Shown: piece by piece, positions 11,131 to 23,822 of the stretch | Layout of the letters: each line of letters starts with the position of its first letter | Numbering within the stretch: the stretch's first letter is position 1 | Source: Apostichopus japonicus | Taxonomy: Eukaryota > Echinodermata > Holothuroidea > Aspidochirotida > Stichopodidae | Assembly: GCF_037975245.1 (NCBI RefSeq) | Contig: NC_092581.1 | Location: 3,932,501-3,996,500 of the forward strand | Reading direction: 5' to 3' | DNA: 64,000 nt | The notes under the pieces: generated by a model | Databases searched by the model: none | The model's input: only the letters and a program-made list of their open reading frames with translations | Told to the model about the DNA's origin: nothing | Position numbers and translations under genes: made by a program

Positions 11131-11723
11131 CTGAGAAAGAAACAAGCAACACAAGAAGAAACTTAGTTTAATTTACATCGTTAGTATTCGAACTGGGGAT
11201 TGGGAGTAGGGTGAGGGTGGGGTGGGGGCAACCCTAAAGAAGCTCCACAAACTCTCAGAAGGGCGCCAACATATTTTGAGGGGTCGCGAAAAATTCGGAT
11301 CAGAAAAAAAGTTACCAAAAGTTGAAGAAAAATGTTTAGCATAATTACTTCGAACAGGTTTAAGACATAGCAGAAATTTCTCAAAAGGAGAAGGGGACAT
11401 CTCTAACCTATTAACGCTTGTTCAGGCCAAAGTTTGCGCCACTATCCTTGAGTCACCCCATCACTTTTGTAATTTAAAAATGATCTTTTGTTATCTTAAT
11501 GAGACAGCATCGATCAATATGAACAATATCTCTGATCTTAACATTTTCCAGTATTCATAAAAGGTAAAATAATAGAGCGCTGTTCGGCTGTTAGCTAGCA
11601 GATTTGGTTGCGTTTTTTTCATTCCGACTGTTTCTTCTTCCTCTTCTAAATACATACTTGTTGGCCTTCCCACGTTGTCTACTGTATGAAACTAAAAGTG
11701 GAAAATTATGGTTAATTTCATAC
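11131..11723. other. Intron, no features beyond splice sites
   Basis: A 593-bp intron (GTATGA...TTTCTCAG). It includes a G-rich patch at 11190-11228. No repeat family recognised. Confidence 0.8.
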
Positions 11724-11901
11724 CTTGACTTGTCCTTTCTTGCAAGGTTTACTGCAGTAAGATTCAACCATTTCACTTCCATTCTTAAACCAGACCAATG
11801 CGGAATCATTGATCGTTAACACGCCATTCGACCAATCACCGATTTGAAGATAGCCGAACGATCCATCACTTTCACGTCTGTCGAAATGGTATAGGTCGTA
11901 T
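11724..11901 (-). CDS. Group I mGluR-like receptor, end of ligand domain and start of cysteine-rich domain
   Basis: A 178-nt exon between an ATTTCAG acceptor and a GTATGA donor. Its first base completes the AG codon left by the previous exon, giving the family junction GR-YDLYHFD (GR-YDI.N in vertebrate GRM1). It continues GYLQIGDWSNGVLTI, the C-terminal strand region of the Venus-flytrap lobe, with the potential N-glycosylation sites NDS and NGS. It ends SYCSKPCKKGQVK, matching the S.C..PC..GQ.K start of the cysteine-rich domain. It finishes in phase 0. Assignment is strong from motif order and phase. Confidence 0.93.
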
Positions 11902-12051
11902 CTGAAATATTTTAAAAAGGTTTAGAAAAAGAACAGACATCAGGATAACATTTCAACTAATTGATGTGAGGTCTTGTCTGTCACGTGATCACCTTCACAG
12001 GAAGAACACATTTTTTGGTGCTCTTTTTGTTTGGTTTACAAACCGAAATCA

Positions 12052-12075
12052 TATACATATATATATATATTTATA

Positions 12076-12164
<89 letters not shown>
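12052..12164. repeat. TA microsatellite (array 2)
   Basis: About 110 bp of TA dinucleotides with few interruptions, in the seven-kb receptor intron. Confidence 0.95.
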
Positions 12165-13877
12165 TGCTGTTATAATTTACTTTTGGTATTAATCTTTTAA
12201 TAAGCTACTCAACACTCTGACCAAGTAAAATAAAAATAACCATTCGTTTGATTTTGCTATAGTCTCGTATAAACCTTCAATAACTAATATGCAGAGGAAC
12301 TATCCCGAGTTAGTCATTCATCATTTAACGTTCTTCGACAATCAATCACATAAAATCTCTCTAATTAAAGAAGATTCGATCCAGCGGGACATTTCAACTC
12401 CTACGAGTATAATATATCTTGCAAAGTCACATAAATTAAAAGTGATTTGTTTTTAGTCCGAAAATAAACTTAACTTTATCATTGTATCAGAAATTATAGA
12501 AAATATAAATAAAGGAATATAGAAAGTTGAAGGTCACTTTTCTTCTAGGAAGGCTATATATATATATGACTTTAAACTTCATGCAGCCCTTTTGCCTGTA
12601 AAATGTTAATAGAGGCCTCTGCTATGAAAAGGACTTTTCATTTTCATATTTTCACAGTAAAATGTAAACATTGTTGAAACTGAAATTAAACTCCATGTTA
12701 AGAGGTTCAATATTTTAGATTCAGCATTTGGAAACTCCCATCAGTGATAAACATCACATAAATGGTGCAATTGTGGCTCGATGACGTCATATTTAAACTT
12801 GCTCAAGTCTTCAGCCTTTTGTGGGAAGGACTATTTAGTCTGTGATACCTCCCAAATGGAATAAAACAATTCTTAGCTGCTTGGGGAATTTGATTATGAG
12901 GTAACCTCTGTCACTGAGACCAAGACAAAGAATGGTTGGTTTGTGTCTCCTTGGAAGGATGGAGGTCAATGCTGCATCGGTTACGTAAGCATACTAAGAT
13001 ACTTTAACACAAGAAATCAGTCGTAAATATATGCAAAATTGAGTTATAAGAATAGGTGATATAAGACTTGACCCAAGTGGCACGTCAAGGCTTCAGTAGA
13101 TATTTCAGAATCGATGACTCTTCGTAGGTAGATTTACCCGAACTATGTAAACCGACCGGGATTGCCCTATTAAAGTTAACTTAAAGGAACATTTTGAGTT
13201 GAGTTTGGAAGATTTGGCCTGAGGCTCAATGGTCAAAGATTCCAGTTACAAGGTTCATATACTTGGGTTAGTTAGTTGGATCATTGTTCATATGATCACG
13301 AAATCTTGATGGCCTTTTTTCTTCTGTTCTTTTTTTTGGGCCTGTATATATTTGATATCATATATCATATCAATAAAAACATAAAATAAAGCACAAACCC
13401 AATATAGTCACGAAAACCGAATTGAATCTGTTATTAATAGTTCATTTAGAAACCTTTCACAGAGAGTAATTAATAAGGTGTCTTTATTTCAGCCATTGCA
13501 GTAAATATCATGACAATTTAGCAATGATTATAGCATTAATGCTTGAAAGCAATTCCATTCAAGTATATAGAGACCAAAATATAAAAGTATTGATTTGAAT
13601 TTATTGATCAAAATGAAGCGATCGCATATACCGCGGCCATACTTGAATTCCGTAATCTAAGTATGCACATAGATTTTTGTTTAAATAAAGTCCCAATAGG
13701 ATTTTTGCTTGCAGAAATGTAATTTACAAACACAAGCCATTTGAGTAAGGTATTAGTTCCATGCTCAAATCCAGAAAAATCCCCCCCCCCCCAAAAAAAA
13801 AGAAAAAAAAGAAAAAAAAAGAGTCATTATATATACATGTAAACTATACATGAAAGAATTCGCCCAACAGCTGTATG

Positions 13878-14125
13878 TTTTGGTACAGGGAGTGTTAGCT
13901 CAGTGGTTAACGCCGGTGCCTTCCAATCATAAGGTCCCGAGCTCGAGTCACTTCATAATTAATGTATGTCGTCCAGTTACAGAGTTGTTGACAATTGACA
14001 ATTCATTATCATGGAAGTTAAATATGAATCTAAGAGACTGACTTCGGTAAGCTTGCTGCTTTGTTAAGCCAGTGATGGCTTCTTCGCAAGTTCCTGCTTG
14101 CAGGAGGATCTAAAATACATACATA
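13878..14125 (+). mobile_element. tRNA-derived SINE
   Basis: The head AGTGTTAGCTCAGTGGTTAACGC fits an A box. GAGCTCGAGTCACTT, about 30 bp on, fits a B box. A roughly 150-bp body of unknown type follows, then an AAAATACATACATACA tail. This is the usual layout of a SINE transcribed by RNA polymerase III. A poly-C/poly-A run lies just upstream at 13780-13822. Confidence 0.7.
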
Positions 14126-14375
14126 CAATACAAACATAGGCTGTGAGGGTAAACAATGGACGGTTTTAAAGCCTGCAGAGGAAGTTAACACTGCCATGGT
14201 TAAACATGTGTTTCGATCATGTGGTCATGTGAGCTTGTGTAAAATTAAAACAAAGTGCACAGTGTATATAGGTCGCTCATCAACATTTAACCTGACCATG
14301 TGTGGTTTCTATTCCCTTTTTCAATGGACAGTGATACACATGTTTATGACATAGCATCGCCATTAGCATATATAT

Positions 14376-14886
14376 CATGGGTTCCCTAACTGGGGTATAT
14401 GAACCCCAGGTGGAGCGTGAGTCCATCCCAGGGGGTTCGTGAGACGTTTCTAGAAGTCAAAACTAGAGTACTTTTTGTTGAACTAAAATCTGATATATCA
14501 TATAATTTAGTAATGTACAAAAGTCGTACCTATATCGACAAACTCTTTTCGCGTTCCATACGCATATGTTGCTATAGTAGTACCGTACCGTGCATGTGAT
14601 AAATAACTGAACAGACACAGGCCGCATGACTTTGGTGAAGTTGGTGTACGCATGACAGTACGTCGTGAAGATAAAGAGCTGATCTGATCTTGAAATTTCC
14701 AAAGAAATATTTGTTCATCTCTTGTTGTTTTTTTCATTACAATATTACACTATGATCTTTTACGAAGCACTGTTATGAGTATTATAGAATAATAATGACT
14801 CAGATCGTGTCTCAAAAGTTGGGGGTTCGTGGACAACTCTGACATCCACAGAGGGTTCGTGGGGGGATTAGGTTAGGGAAACCCTG
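14376..14886. mobile_element. hAT-like non-autonomous transposon (MITE)
   Basis: The left end CATGGGTTCCCTAAC and the reverse complement of the right end, CAGGGTTTCCCTAACC, form inverted termini of the CAGGG type common in hAT elements. Both flanks are ATATATAT, fitting an 8-bp target duplication, though AT repeats make this weak evidence alone. Inner ends repeat GGGGTTCGTG-type blocks. It is 511 bp and has no transposase frame. Confidence 0.72.
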
Positions 14887-16534
14887 ATATATATAGTAAC
14901 AGCCTCGATGTGTTCAGAAGACTTATGGAGTTGAGACTGGAGACAGGTTGTTAGGGTATTCCCGCCCATGGCTTCACCTTGGGTGACTTTTCTTCAAAAC
15001 GTATCAAGTGTCTTCATGGCAGTTGTATATATCAGTAACTGTCTATTTTGCATAATTCTCTAACATACAGGCAAACAGACATCTACTCTTGAGAAACCGC
15101 CACAAGGGACATATCGAAGTTCATGTCGTTTCCTTTTTCTCGTCCAATTGATAGATATAACAGAGGACCTTTTTTTTCATTTGATCAAGAACAAGGTCGT
15201 GGGGTTCCGAGAAAAAGCAGACGAAAAGAAAAATGATTTTTTTTATTAGTGGCGGCAAAGGAAAAGATCTCTTACAGAGGTTTATTTGAACTATAGATAT
15301 GATCACTTCTACAACTATATAGCACATGTGACTTTTGTTACGGAATGACAGAAAAATACCATGAATGCAGCTATCGATTCTCATTTCTTTTAAGCCAAAA
15401 GTAATGACTTTCAATCTAGCATACTATCTTAATCAAGGAATCCAGTCGTTTAGAATGAAAATAAACTTGCATACAGTATTTCATTTATAAGCATACTGTC
15501 ATGTTTAGGACCATCCGGATTCCCTCGCCGCCGCCGCCGCCGCAGTTGTTACCGTCATCGTCATTATTATAGACGGCAATTTAAAGGGTGTGAAGACTCG
15601 CGCAAAAAGAAACATCTAATGCCGGTAATCTGACCTAGTTTCGAATGAGGTATAACAGAAGTGTTAGACACCACCATCGATCCCAGGAAATACGCACACA
15701 GCTTGCTACCTTCGGTAATTAGACACTAGTGTACAGTCAGTACATACAGCTGCGGTCAATACCCACAGCACAGTGTACAAACGATACAGTGATGGATATC
15801 TCAGGTCCAGCTTAAGATAACAAGGTATCACGTCTGTCTGCATTTTGTAGCGACAAGAAGAAAATTTCACTTACAAAGCAACGGAAAGTTCACTTTTTCA
15901 GAGGGCGGCACGCGGTTTGGGGCGAGCCTTCAATGCCTTTAATAAACATAACATGTACCTTTAAATGACTTCAAGTCAAAAGTTGGTCAGTTATTGACAC
16001 TATTGTTGGGTTGGACATGCAGTCGCTATATAACTCAAATCTAGGCTACCACCTCCCTGCCATTAATCAAAGAAAACTCGAGAGAAAGCCATTTTCCTTA
16101 ATTTGCACCTCAAATTGATCTTATTGGGTAACTCGTTTTCAATCTCACCCATCTCTATCTCTCTTTCTTTCTTAACGATTTTTTCTTGTAAATTTTGTCG
16201 TGAAAAAAAGAAAGAAGAAGAATAAGACGAGAAATTAAAGAATCTTCGGGTAATCGATCACCTAAAGTACCTTCACCGGTTACTTGAGATTGGTAAGAAA
16301 GCAAATAGATGAGAAAAGGAACTAGAGAAATTCTCGAAACGAAAAAGAGGAAAATATAAGGAAAGAAGAAGGCAAGAAAAGCTGTCTCATTTTATGAACC
16401 ACGACACCTGGGATATAAGGATAGCAACCTGCGTTCTAGATTCCGCTGATTTTTACCAGTCATTTTATTTTACGTTTTTTTGTTCATTGGAGTCTCATTG
16501 AGACTGACGGGGTAATTACATTGAAGTTAAAGGA

Positions 16535-16890
16535 GTACGCCGGGCCATTTATAACGTTTAATATTAATATTAAAGCAAAAGGTTATTACATTGACCCATC
16601 TCTGATAAATGGTGTCAACTTTGAGACACTCAGAAATTTAAGAAATTTAAAAGGAAAAATAAAGTAATAATAATGGCCCTGTTCGACATAATTATCATAG
16701 ACTCTGTATTTGCCAGATCATAGACTCACTTCAAAAATTTGAAAAATTTGAAAAAATACTTTTGTTTATCTCCATGATGCAAGACGCTATTAGGATGTGG
16801 TTATGGCCTAAACATGCATGCAGAAAAGTTGAAACAAGTTTGTTCATAAATACACTTTTGACAACCGGAATATCCCTTTAATTAAAGGTT
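16535..16890 (+). repeat. Possible dispersed repeat R2, copy 1
   Basis: Shares ordered words with 18620-18848: GCCAGATCA/GCCAGATGCA, AAAATTTGAAAA, GACCTAAACATGC/GGCCTAAACATGC and GGAATATCCCTTTAA/CGAACATCCCTTTAA. Divergence is high, so family status is tentative. Confidence 0.45.
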
Positions 16891-17048
16891 CGGGATTCAC
16901 ACTAATGACTTAAATAATGGAGGCTAGGGCTAGCTCCACCTTCATCAGAAGTGCAAGTTACGCAAAACCCCTGTAATGAAGAAAATGTAGGGTATAGTCA
17001 CGATTTAACTCTTACCGTAGTAGGCAAACTCAGGCTACGGCTGAATAG

Positions 17049-17051
<3 letters not shown>

Positions 17052-17139
<88 letters not shown>
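17052..17139. repeat. TA microsatellite (array 3)
   Basis: A nearly pure 88-bp TA dinucleotide run in the seven-kb intron. Confidence 0.95.
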
Positions 17140-17142
<3 letters not shown>

Positions 17143-18084
17143 GCAAATGTAAGACAAAAGTGACGTGACTAGTTTAATTTGTTTTCTGTTTTTTGAATGA
17201 GTGATGGCAGATGTCCTTGTGTTTAGTGATGGGACCTTCATGAATATTTTATTTGTTAATGACGTCATCGGGAATACTTTCTTTCGCATGTCTTTTTTGT
17301 CCCTCTTATCTTGTGTCTTAATTTCGAATCTTGTCCATTGACGTCAGAGAAAATTATTTATAAAAGAGAGTAAGCGAAGAGTAGCAACATAGAACATAAT
17401 GTGAGAAGTACGGGGAGGTTAAAGAAAGGGTTTTGAAGAAAGGCTATTTATGGAATGTTGTTAAAAGGTTTACCTGCGGGCTGTGATAAGTTTGCAACAC
17501 ATGATGCACTTGACAGACCAACACAATACATTCACAATTACCGTCAGCTTCAATGTTTAATGCAACTGGTTCTGATTAGATTTACGTTCCCCTAAATTAC
17601 GCAGACACGTAACACAAATACAAACAAGTAAACAAACAAACAAAAACGAAGTAAAAACTAAAACAATGAATAAACAAACATTTGAAAGTCGCAAATTTAC
17701 AAGTACATTAATAACACAACGTATGTCAAAATTCCTCGAGAGAGCCAAATTAATTTTGTTAATACACATATACTAACACCCTAGTTACCGTTTGGATTTT
17801 GCAAAGTCTTTTCACTGACAGCCAAATTCGCTTAATCCCGAAAGTCTGCGCGAAATGCACGTCATAGGGAATATAGTCCCCCACTTGTTCATATATTGTG
17901 CAGATAAAACATACAAGTTTAGCATATATCTTGAGCACTGACGTCCCGAGAAGATCTTGCACGGCCAAACACCCTTGTCCTTTTTAAGGATTAAAGTATA
18001 AGTTCAATTCGACAAGTTGCGGACCGTCAAGTACCACTGATGTCAGTCGAGGTTGTATTTTAATACCATTTGTTCATTTTTGTT

Positions 18085-18470
18085 GTTGTTGTTGAGAAAT
18101 GATCATTTAAACAGCCGAGGTTTATCACTTCTATAGTCTTTTACACAGACTTTTAACGTGGTCAGTTGCAGGACAAAACTCGATGGGAAAAACATAAGAC
18201 TTTTTTTCTTGCCCCAAAATGACAAGTTTCTAAATTTGCGATACATGATTGTCAATGACATGAAATGGTGTTGAATGTCATTCAAGGGTGTTCTGTTATT
18301 TATATGAAAAAACAAAGAGAATATGCTTTGGTTGGGATTTTAGCATTTATAACGCAATGGATTAACATTAACTTTAAATGGTCTGCACTGCGGAAGTGAC
18401 GTCATCGTCAATTTAGCCTTAAAGGAGCATTCCAGGGATTGCGCATTTAATAAAACAAAGAGAATATTTT
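18085..18470 (+). repeat. Dispersed repeat family R1, copy B
   Basis: Blocks in the same order as copy A: AATGATCATTTAAACAGCCGAGG, GCAATGGATTAACATTAAC, GTGACGTCATCGTCAATTTAGCC and TTAAAGGAGCATTCCAGGGATT. It lies about 400 bp before the receptor exon at 18876 and contains a full TGACGTCA palindrome at 18397-18404. Confidence 0.75.
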
Positions 18471-18619
18471 TCTTGTAGGATAATAATCCTTTGCCTAAAT
18501 GCATCATTTAAATAGAGAGAAAATTGTCTGTATGAGGGATTTCATCAAAACGAAACTGTTCGTTTCGCAGAAATATTCTATTCCCCTCTGAATAAGTGAG
18601 TAAACTATTATAAAGCAAA

Positions 18620-18848
18620 AATCAAATAGCATTTTCAATTACTTTGCTGTGATGACATTATTCATTCTACTGTTGCCAGATGCATTACACAAAATACTAC
18701 AAAATTTGAAAACAAAACCAATCATAATTTTGCCATAAAAATGCTACGAGGAAGTGGGTTTTGACCTAAACATGCCGAAAAATTCCAGCAGTTTTTACTA
18801 CATACTCTTTTACTACTTCGATCAGCCACCCGAACATCCCTTTAATAT
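18620..18848 (+). repeat. Possible dispersed repeat R2, copy 2
   Basis: See the word matches with 16535-16890. It ends with ACATCCCTTTAAT, 28 bp before the receptor exon's donor region. Confidence 0.45.
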
Positions 18849-18875
18849 ATGTAAATATTTTTTAGAAATCTTTAC

Positions 18876-19119
18876 CTTCCTATGGGATCACCCTTCTTGT
18901 CAAATTTGATCCTCTCTCCGGATTCGCCTTCGAAACTAACGTTGTAGAGATACTTCAGGAGATCCCGTCCGTCGACTGGATCCATGGCGTCACAAAGAGA
19001 TTTATTAGGGCAAAGGTCACGGTACATGTCGTCTAGGGCGTGGGCCACTGCATATATTGCGTTGACCACAGAACCCATTTTAGTGTCTTGTTGGTAACCG
19101 TGGATCAAACTTTCATTAC
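18876..19119 (-). CDS. Group I mGluR-like receptor, ligand-binding domain exon (third visible)
   Basis: A 244-nt exon. The acceptor is GGTCAG after a T-rich tract; two starting bases complete a Gly codon. It reads GNESLIHGYQQDTKMGSVVNAIYAVAHAL, then LCDAMDPVDGRDLL, ending KKGDPIGR. This parallels the GRM1/GRM5 segment containing QDSKMGFVINAIYAMAHGL and LCDAM.P.DG. The Lys in QDTKMG corresponds to the glutamate gamma-carboxylate-binding Lys409 of rat mGluR1. The donor GTAAAG leaves phase 2. The following intron is about 7 kb. Family assignment is firm; the Lys numbering is from recalled structural literature. Confidence 0.95.
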
Positions 19120-19436
19120 CTGACCAAAAAAAAAAAAAGAGATAAAAAATCGTTTAATCTAATAAAATAAAGTGAACGTACCAATAAGAAAGTCAATAAA
19201 CACTCCGAAATACATGAAAAACACAATAGAGACAAAGCCATGAAACCATGACAATAGAAAGAAAACAATTGAAGAAGAACAATAGGTTTAATTATCTGAA
19301 ATGGTGTAGTTAGTAATGTGAATAATCCATCAAAGTATTATGAGTCAGATCATGATAACTAAGAACTGGGGGAGGAAGTTCAACATAAAAATCAATTTCG
19401 TTTATACTTGATCAGTGTGTTTAAGTATGTTAAACC

Positions 19437-19797
19437 ATACCATTCCATACCATACCATACTATACCATACCATATACCATACAGTACCATACTGTACATT
19501 ACAATACAATACAGTAACTTACAATACAGTACAGTGCATTACCGTACAGTACACTAGCTACAGTGCAGTATAGTATATTACAGTGCAGTACAGGGCAGTA
19601 CATTGTAATACAGTGCAGTACTTTGCAGTACACTACAATACAATAACTTACAATACAGTACAGTACCGTACATTACCGTACAATACATTGCAGTACATTA
19701 CTGTACAGTACACTACAGTGCAGTACAGTACACTACAGTGTAGTACAGTACACTACAGTGCAGTACAGTACAGTCAGTACAATGCAATATAATGTAT
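19437..19797. repeat. Degenerate pentamer-based repeat (CCATA / TACAG / TACAC)
   Basis: It starts as (ACCAT)n and shifts into mixed ACAGT, ACACT and ACATT pentamers for about 360 bp. Translated frames (Asn-Thr-Val-Gln-Tyr repeats) are a by-product of the 5-bp period. Confidence 0.88.
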
Positions 19798-20559
19798 ACA
19801 ATTTAGAGTGTCATGCCTTTTGACTTTCAATGTTTTCACATATATTTTCAAAGATATCTATAAAACCTTTATTAAGAAGAGAAAGAAAAGGTCTACTTTG
19901 ATGTCAGACAAGTTCATTCCTGAGATTTTGTTTCTTTCGAACATATACTGGGGAAAGAAAGAAATCAGCGAGCCTCTTCAACAAGAACAGAGAAATCTAT
20001 TCAACATTTACAGCATCAATGACTTGCGAAGGTAGTTATCAAGTGTGAGTACGTACAATCAATATTCATTGCATGTATACACGCCACTCATTGGAGTCAC
20101 TGCTCAAGAGAATGCCATTCACAAAGTACAAATCAAAAGTCGTGACTTTTTGAACAAGAAACTTGATCGCTACTCTTCACAAATACTTTTCGGCGTTTTT
20201 TTCTTATTTCCTTCCTTTTTGTTGTTGATAAGTGTTGTTCAGGTCAAATTCAACGGTATATTCTTTCCTTCCCACTGAGTTTAGTATACTACGGTATTGT
20301 CACATTGCAAAACAGAAAAAAGAAGACAAAACTTGAAACATATAAACATCTCTGGTTTCATAATCTGTTTGAACCAATAGTAGACTCGCTTATACGCTTT
20401 GGGGGGGGGGGGGGAGAGAGGAAAGGTTCAGTCCAGTTGGGACCGAGGAGAATTAACGAATCAATCAAGAGGATTCAAATTGTGCCAATATTCCACAGGG
20501 TAATTTATCATTGCCTAATAAAAATGATGTTTTGACAATGGTGTACAGAGATTGTATAT

Positions 20560-21530
20560 CGACGACGTGATACTTAATATACATTTGAATGTATTGAAGT
20601 TCTTATAGGACTGTCATGTTATCTTTTATAGTTTGTATAGTATCGGTACATATGCTGGGAAATTGAAAAAGGAAAAAAGTTTCCAAAGGCCGTAAGCATT
20701 ATTCGTATAACCGTGGTTAATATAGTTACTTATAATTCCATAGGGTAATCAAGCTACTTTATCCTTGTACTTAGCAACGATTTATCTTCATTAACAATGA
20801 CGTCATGAAACCTCTGGCTCAGCTTATGCATCTATATGTTGATCTAATACTGAGCAGAACTTGGTTAAGTTTTTGACGAGATTCCGTGTATTTGGGAACA
20901 TTTCAATGTAATATATATGCTTGGAAATTGAAAGGTAACATTTTCGAAAGAACATTATTACTAACTGTAAGTAATGTAGCTACTTAGGGACAGTACTATT
21001 TTTTATGGACGATGACGTCATAAAGGCTTTAAGCTGCCCAGCTTATCAATGTGCCGATCTAATACTGAATAGAGACTGCTGAACGAGATACTGCGTATAT
21101 ACAATTCAATATACACTATACATACGCTTGGAAACTGCGTTTGCAATGGACGGTTTTAGTAACTGTCATTAATGGCTTTGGGGGCATCATCTTTATTGAA
21201 AATGAAGTCATGAAAACTTTGACTCATTTTTATCTATATGATGATCTAATACTGATAGAGATTGTTAAGTTACTGACGAGATACCGTATATATATATATA
21301 TATATTTCATATTTTTTTATGATATATTTCAATATCTTGGAGTTACGATTCATCGGCGGCCATATTAATTTTTTTTTATCGTTGTGGTATAGGCCAATCA
21401 GCTAGGAAATTCAAATGTTTCCAAACCAGGTTATCAATAACCATGCGTAATATTGCTAAACTGGGGGCAGTGTCTTAATTGACGATGACGTCATAAAAAA
21501 CTTTGCCAGCTCCTCTCATCTATACATATA
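20560..21530 (+). repeat. Diverged tandem repeat, about four units of 190-285 bp, each with a CRE-like site
   Basis: Recurring blocks: a T(G/A)GAAATTGAAA-type start, TGACGTCAT (20798, 21013, 21486; TGAAGTCAT near 21204), then GATCTAATACTGA and ACGAGAT(T/A)C(C/T)G. Units differ in length by insertions, including a short TA run at 21291-21306. It lies in a receptor intron. Confidence 0.72.
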
Positions 21531-22449
21531 TGGTTTTCTTCAGCCTCGCCGTTTTCGTGGTTCAGCAAAAGGCAGACATCAACATTTATAACATTTCCTT
21601 GTCAGTTTTGGATCGCAATCAATGGATTAAATTTGTTGGTCGTTCGGTTTAAATAAACGACTGCAAATAATGACATAAGCAAATCTCACTTGAATCTAAG
21701 TTATAAAACGTGATACAACCACGTTTACCTGTGCAGATAACCTATCATGAAATGTTAATGCAATGCCATACAGACACAGGTGTGAAATGCACGCATGTTA
21801 ACGTTCCGTGATTTAAAAGTAGGTTACCTGACCAATAATGTGCAGAGAACAATTATAATAGCCCAATTTTTTTTTAACCGAATAATTATAGATGGTAGAT
21901 AAGTAGCTCGTAAATGTTTTCAGTGGTTTCAAAACGAAATCACATTGTAACCCAATGAGATGCGTGCGTATTCAACCAAAAATGATCACCACGGACGGTG
22001 TGGTTACGATAGCGATATAAAATATTTCGTATATACTTATAGTCCAGTTTCTATCTCTTTCTTTCTCCCTTTCTATGTTATGAATACGACCTATAGCCTT
22101 TAAACGACTTATTTCCTGTTACTAGGAAACCGCAAACTGATTGCATGTTCCATATTTTGGTTAAGTATTAACAAGGAGGTAATATGGGACGATTCATAAT
22201 GAATTTGCCCTTTTTGTCTGTTTGTAACGGATAGTGTGATCATCAAACGCTTCACCTCTCATTTGAGGACAAAGTGTGATACTTTTCAAATGTCATAGAT
22301 CGAGGTACCAGGATTTCCGTATGTTATGAATTTCAAGAACAATTCCCGTCCTCACCATCTTGAGCGGAAACTATTTTCCTGTTAATCTGTAGGGATTAAC
22401 TTCTGAAAGTGCATTATAGGCGACGGTATCAATTAATTACCAACACTTA

Positions 22450-23228
22450 CCTATTACACTGTCATAGCATATATACCAATAGCCTAACCACCATGGTGTC
22501 TAATACAATCCTGAAACCATGTATGTTTGTCTTTTACTTGTATGTTAATAGCGGAGGCTAAAGGCGGGAATGATTGTCTCCTTACCATCGACACTAGCCT
22601 ACCACGCTATCACAGCCTATATACCAATAGCCTAACCACCATGGTTTCGAATACATTCCTGAAACCATGAATGCTTGTCTTTTACTTGTCTGTTAAAAGC
22701 GGAGGCTAAAGGCGGGAATGATGGTGTCTCTCCTTTCATCGACACTAGCCTACCACGCTATCACATGTGATACACCAATAGCCTTCCTCCATGGTATCTA
22801 ATACAATCCTAAAACAATGTAGGCATATATATGTCTTTTACTTGTCTGTTAATAGCGGAGACTAAAGCCGGGAATGATTGTGTCTCTCTTATCATCGACA
22901 CTAGCCTACCGCACTATCACAGCATATATGCCAATAGCCTAACCACCATGGTATATAATCCAATCCTGAAACCATGCATGTTTGTCTTTTACTTGTCTGT
23001 TTTTAGCGGAGGCTAAAGGCGGGAATGATTGTGTCTCTCTTATCATCGACACTAGCCTACCACGCTATCACAGGATATATACGAATAGCCTAACCACCAT
23101 GGTATATAATACAATTCTGAAACCATGAATGTTTGTCTTTTACTTGCCTGTTAATATTATTAGCGGAGGCTAAAGGCGGGAATGATTGTGTCTCTCTTAT
23201 CATCAACACCAGCCTACCACGCTATCAC
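22450..23228 (+). repeat. Tandem array, five copies of a 148-157 bp unit
   Basis: Units start at about 22450, 22598, 22749, 22905 and 23056, with a partial sixth at 23213. Each reads CCTACCACGCTATCACA, CCAATAGCCTAACCACCATGG, CTGAAACCATG, TTGTCTTTTACTTG, GCGGAGGCTAAAGGCGGGAA and ATCGACACTAG. Copies differ at scattered bases. There is no continuous coding frame. It is a small satellite-like array 350 bp from a receptor exon. Confidence 0.9.
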
Positions 23229-23580
23229 CTTGGTTCTCCGGCATATTAGGGAACTTCCTTTACTACAACGTGATGTGGTAGGCATACCTGTAGTGCGATT
23301 CCTAAATAAATTTACACACATTTTACGAGAAGAAAAAAGACACATTTTGTTTTGATGTATGATGAAGCAATTGAACTGCTCTTGTTGCATGACTTTAATT
23401 GTCTAACTTTGATATTTGTTAGCTCACAAAAAAAAATGCCTCGATTGAAAGATGGAGAATGGTTTTTCCTTTGGTATTTTCTTATTTTATCTCTATCTCT
23501 CTCTTGTACCTGAGTTGTTTGTTCAAGATTTGTGCGCATCTGGCGTCATTTGATTTGTAAAAAAAAAAAATCTTACTTAC

Positions 23581-23822
23581 CGATGCAAGGTTGAAGTATT
23601 TCTGACGTCACTTCGTTGTCGTCACTGCCTTCAAGTCGGCAGCTGAATTTTTGCTCCCAAAAGTCTCTAAACCAAGGGTTGAAGGTGTTGTTCAATGGAT
23701 CGAGACTAAAGTAATGTTCGTTAAACTGCTCATACTCTATATTGTGTGGTTTTATCGTGATGCTACCAGCTGCATACTCCTCCAAACCATCCGTTAATTC
23801 TTTTCGATTAGCCCATCCGTCA
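23581..23822 (-). CDS. Group I mGluR-like receptor, ligand-binding domain exon (second visible)
   Basis: A 242-nt exon. The acceptor is TTCTTTAG; the first T joins the preceding AG to make Ser, giving SDGWANRKE. This is the family motif carrying the glutamate-amine-binding Asp (Asp318 of rat mGluR1) and an Arg at the Arg323 position. It continues through ITIKPHNIE and FNPWFRDFWEQKFSCRL, the NPWF.EFW..F.C landmark of group I receptors, to LQPCIG. The donor is a consensus GTAAGT at 23580. The exon carries phase 1 into the next. The call is firm. Confidence 0.95.

Larger units (their letters stand above)
11902..18875. other. Seven-kb receptor intron
   Basis: Intron between ligand-domain exons three and four of the visible set. 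It holds two TA arrays, a tRNA-like SINE, a hAT-like MITE, a (CCG)n tract near 15526-15545 and R1 copy B. 12.2-13.8 kb and 14.9-16.5 kb show no recognisable feature. Confidence 0.8.
19120..23580. other. 4.5-kb receptor intron
   Basis: Contains three tandem arrays, described separately, and a poly-G run at 20401-20413. Apart from these no feature was recognised. Confidence 0.8.
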
